From positions 124,001-188,000 of the forward strand of contig CAJXRP010000005.1 in assembly GCA_913060495.1 (NCBI GenBank): 64,000 nucleotides of DNA, given 5' to 3'. The notes beneath the pieces are model-generated. The model was not told the DNA's origin. It ran no database searches and saw only the letters and a program-made list of their open reading frames with translations. The first letter of the stretch is position 1; each line of letters starts with the position of its first letter. This stretch comes from an uncultured Gammaproteobacteria bacterium. Lineage in GTDB: Bacteria; Pseudomonadota; Gammaproteobacteria; Pseudomonadales; Pseudohongiellaceae. Shown here piece after piece: positions 62,420 through 64,000 of the stretch. The translations under genes were made by a program, and so were the position numbers.

Positions 62420-63424
62420 CTATATTTTTGTGCGCATCTGCCGTATCAATTTTGCAAGAGCATTTTTTAGCCAGACTTGTGAGTGCGTTTCTGTTTTGAA
62501 ATTTAAATGAGATTGGGCATTTTGAATGAACGGCTGCATATTCTGCTGCATATAGCTTAGGGAGCCAGTATCTAAGATTCCTAGCAAGGTTTCTTTGTAG
62601 TCATTTAGGATTATCTCGTCGAGGAAGTAAAACCCGGTCTTACCCACTGCGCCGGCTGTCCCTACACCAGTCTGAGCGAGAGATGCAGCGCTTACGGATA
62701 GCATGCCGAGAATCTGTTCCGTGCTGAGGTTTTCTTTCTTCGCGACCATGCTTATCTGCTTCCAGATTGCATCAAAATGGGGCAATAAGTCGGCGGAATT
62801 CTTCCTCAACGAAATAGTAGATTCTCGAAGCTGTGCTGCCAGCTCTTCTACTTCCGCCATAGACAGCGGGGGCGTATCGATAGCTGTAGCTCCCTGGCGA
62901 CCCATGTCATGAATCGAGAGTAGAACCTGTTCTAGAGATTCCGGATTACTATCCTCCAGAATCACATCATGTTCTTTTAAATGATGAACCAAGCGATTCA
63001 TAAAAACCTGACCTCCCTTGGCGGCATCTGAGGCAATTGCAAATACCCAGACCGGGGAAAGGTGCATGGTTAAGAGGCCAGCAGCCTCTAAAGATGTACC
63101 AAGTAGCTTTCGATTCAGGAAATGCTCTTTAAGCTCTGTATCAGTTTCGAAGTCATCTAGCTGGGCAACATTATTGATCAGAAAGGCCTGAAACATGCCG
63201 AAGGTGAACCGATAACTATTGGTATTCTTTACAGCTGTTGGTAACAGCGTCTTGGTAAGTAGCAGCGTGCTTCCACCTATGAGTGAGCCGAGTGCTCGAG
63301 CTATCCGTTCGGGTAGGGAGAAGGAAAGTGCCAAATAGTGATTGAGCTTATCCAGATACGTCTCGGGACTACTCTCATCAAGCACGGATACGGGTAGTTT
63401 AGAATCTGTGTCTGCTGGATCCAT
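62420..63424 (-). CDS. unrecognised helical protein
   Basis: The 334-residue protein has no signal peptide. It is largely helical, with amphipathic or weakly hydrophobic segments near 45-62 (LGSLIGGSTLLLTKTLLP), 113-135 (GLLTMHLSPVWVFAIASDA) and 240-265 (MLSVSAASLAQTGVGTAGAVG), which may be peripheral-membrane helices. No named family was recognised; an EcsC-like resemblance is faint. It sits alone, divergent from the SlyD-type gene. Confidence 0.65.
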   Translation of the reverse strand: MDPADTDSKLPVSVLDESSPETYLDKLNHYLALSFSLPERIARALGSLIGGSTLLLTKTLLPTAVKNTNSYRFTFGMFQAFLINNVAQLDDFETDTELKEHFLNRKLLGTSLEAAGLLTMHLSPVWVFAIASDAAKGGQVFMNRLVHHLKEHDVILEDSNPESLEQVLLSIHDMGRQGATAIDTPPLSMAEVEELAAQLRESTISLRKNSADLLPHFDAIWKQISMVAKKENLSTEQILGMLSVSAASLAQTGVGTAGAVGKTGFYFLDEIILNDYKETLLGILDTGSLSYMQQNMQPFIQNAQSHLNFKTETHSQVWLKNALAKLIRQMRTKI

Positions 63425-63585
63425 TAGCGTTTTCCGGTTAGTGCGTCATAGAGTGATTCAGAAGGCCACTAACTTATTGCCAAAGTAACATCGGCGGATG
63501 GCTACCGCTATAGGATTTTGCACAGCACAGCTTTGGAAGCGGTGTCCTATACAGGGTCGTCCACTACATATATGCAGGTATCATC

Positions 63586-63594
63586 TGCTAGAAT
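63586..63594 (+). promoter_or_regulatory. candidate extended -10 promoter of the SlyD-type gene
   Basis: TGC-TAGAAT at 63586-63594 is a possible extended -10, with no good -35. Transcription would begin near 63601, about 18 bases before the ATG at 63619, just ahead of the AGGAGAG site. Confidence 0.35.
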
Positions 63595-63618
63595 CGCCTC
63601 TTCACCCAGGAGAGCGAA

Positions 63619-64000
63619 ATGTCAGAAGCAGAATCAGCAAAAGATCATGCAGAACAGACCATCACAATGAATAAGGTTGTTAACTTCCATTATCGGCTAG
63701 CCGAAGTGGGAGAAGACGGTGAGCGAGGGGATTGGCGCGAAGAGTCGCATGGAGGCTCTCCTTTAGCTTATCTACATGGCTTTCACAATGTGGTAGTGGG
63801 GCTGGAAAAAGCACTAGAAGGCAAGAAGGTGGGTGATGCGATCGAGATTACCCTGCAGCCTGATGATGCCTATGGAGATCGTCGGCCAAATTCGACACAG
63901 CGGGTGCCAATTAAGCATTTGCAGTTTCCTGGCCGAGTAAAGAAAATTTTGCCAGGCATGCCTGCAAACGTCGAAACAAATCAAGGAAAGCGTTCGGTTG
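63619..64000 (+). CDS. FKBP-type peptidyl-prolyl isomerase, SlyD-like, 5' part
   Basis: The open frame runs off the window edge with about 127 residues present. The FKBP pattern is VVNFHYRLAEVGEDG, SPLAYLHGFHNVVVGLEKAL, GKKVGDAIEITLQPDDAYG, then the insert-in-flap domain starts (PIKHLQFPGRVKKILPGM). SlyD-type enzymes catalyse prolyl isomerisation and act as chaperones; some bind nickel with a His-rich tail, which would be beyond the edge. The ATG at 63619 has an AGGAGAG site. The short N-terminal extension before MNKVV is unusual but in frame. Confidence 0.9.
   Translation, partial: MSEAESAKDHAEQTITMNKVVNFHYRLAEVGEDGERGDWREESHGGSPLAYLHGFHNVVVGLEKALEGKKVGDAIEITLQPDDAYGDRRPNSTQRVPIKHLQFPGRVKKILPGMPANVETNQGKRSV

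Overview
The window reads as chromosomal DNA of a Gram-negative gammaproteobacterium, probably a marine relative of the Pseudomonadales or former Cellvibrionales. The evidence is a complete inner-core LPS locus ordered as in Pseudomonas (waaF-waaC-waaG-waaP, a second kinase, a carbamoyltransferase, then lpxL, hldE and waaA), a glycine-cleavage operon, Lhr, and many lipoproteins with lipoboxes. The taxonomic placement is inference from gene content. No rRNA, tRNA, CRISPR array, insertion sequence or prophage was seen.

Layout. 1-3.9 kb: end of a YheT-like hydrolase, coaD, mutM and an orphan hydantoinase A-type gene. 4.1-5.5 kb: an exported helical protein with a TonB-C-like end. 5.7-19.2 kb: a tightly coupled run of twelve plus-strand genes. 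It holds a Ser-rich lipoprotein, further lipoproteins, TPR and PEGA/FGE-fold membrane proteins, a MotA/TolQ/ExbB-type proton-channel homologue, an actin/Hsp70-fold protein with an FHA-like tail, two von Willebrand A (VWA) proteins and an M48 protease. Both VWA proteins begin with a transmembrane helix resembling ExbD/TolR, including the Asp. The order suggests an undescribed envelope machine driven by proton-motive force. 19.4-21.2 kb: a stand-alone GspE/PilB ATPase. 21.3-36.3 kb: LPS core and lipid A genes. 36.3-38.9 kb: housekeeping and small genes (pepQ, MAPEG, DUF1330, YbjQ). 39.0-44.3 kb: an export cassette with an LpxL-fold acyltransferase, a small acyl carrier protein, an HlyD adaptor, a C39-peptidase ABC transporter and a degenerate REP-type transposase homologue. 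45.4-50.1 kb: gcvP, gcvH and gcvT (transcribed T-H-P on the minus strand). 50.2-54.3 kb: a CBM9/DUF5916 outer-membrane protein, an exported peroxiredoxin-like selenoprotein with an in-frame UGA, and lepB. 54.5-59.0 kb: lhr. 59.0-64.0 kb: an apparent small-RNA unit carrying a 13-nt complement of the 16S rRNA 3' tail, PilZ, DUF6164, TraB/GumN, a 58-residue SutA-like gene, an XRE regulator, an unrecognised helical protein and the start of a SlyD-type isomerase.

Most notable: (1) the proton-channel plus ExbD-like VWA operon; (2) the UxxC selenoprotein with a matching bacterial SECIS hairpin; (3) the promoter-to-terminator RNA with an extended anti-16S sequence held in a hairpin; (4) the acyltransferase/ACP/C39 export cassette, which suggests an acylated exported peptide whose precursor is not in the window.
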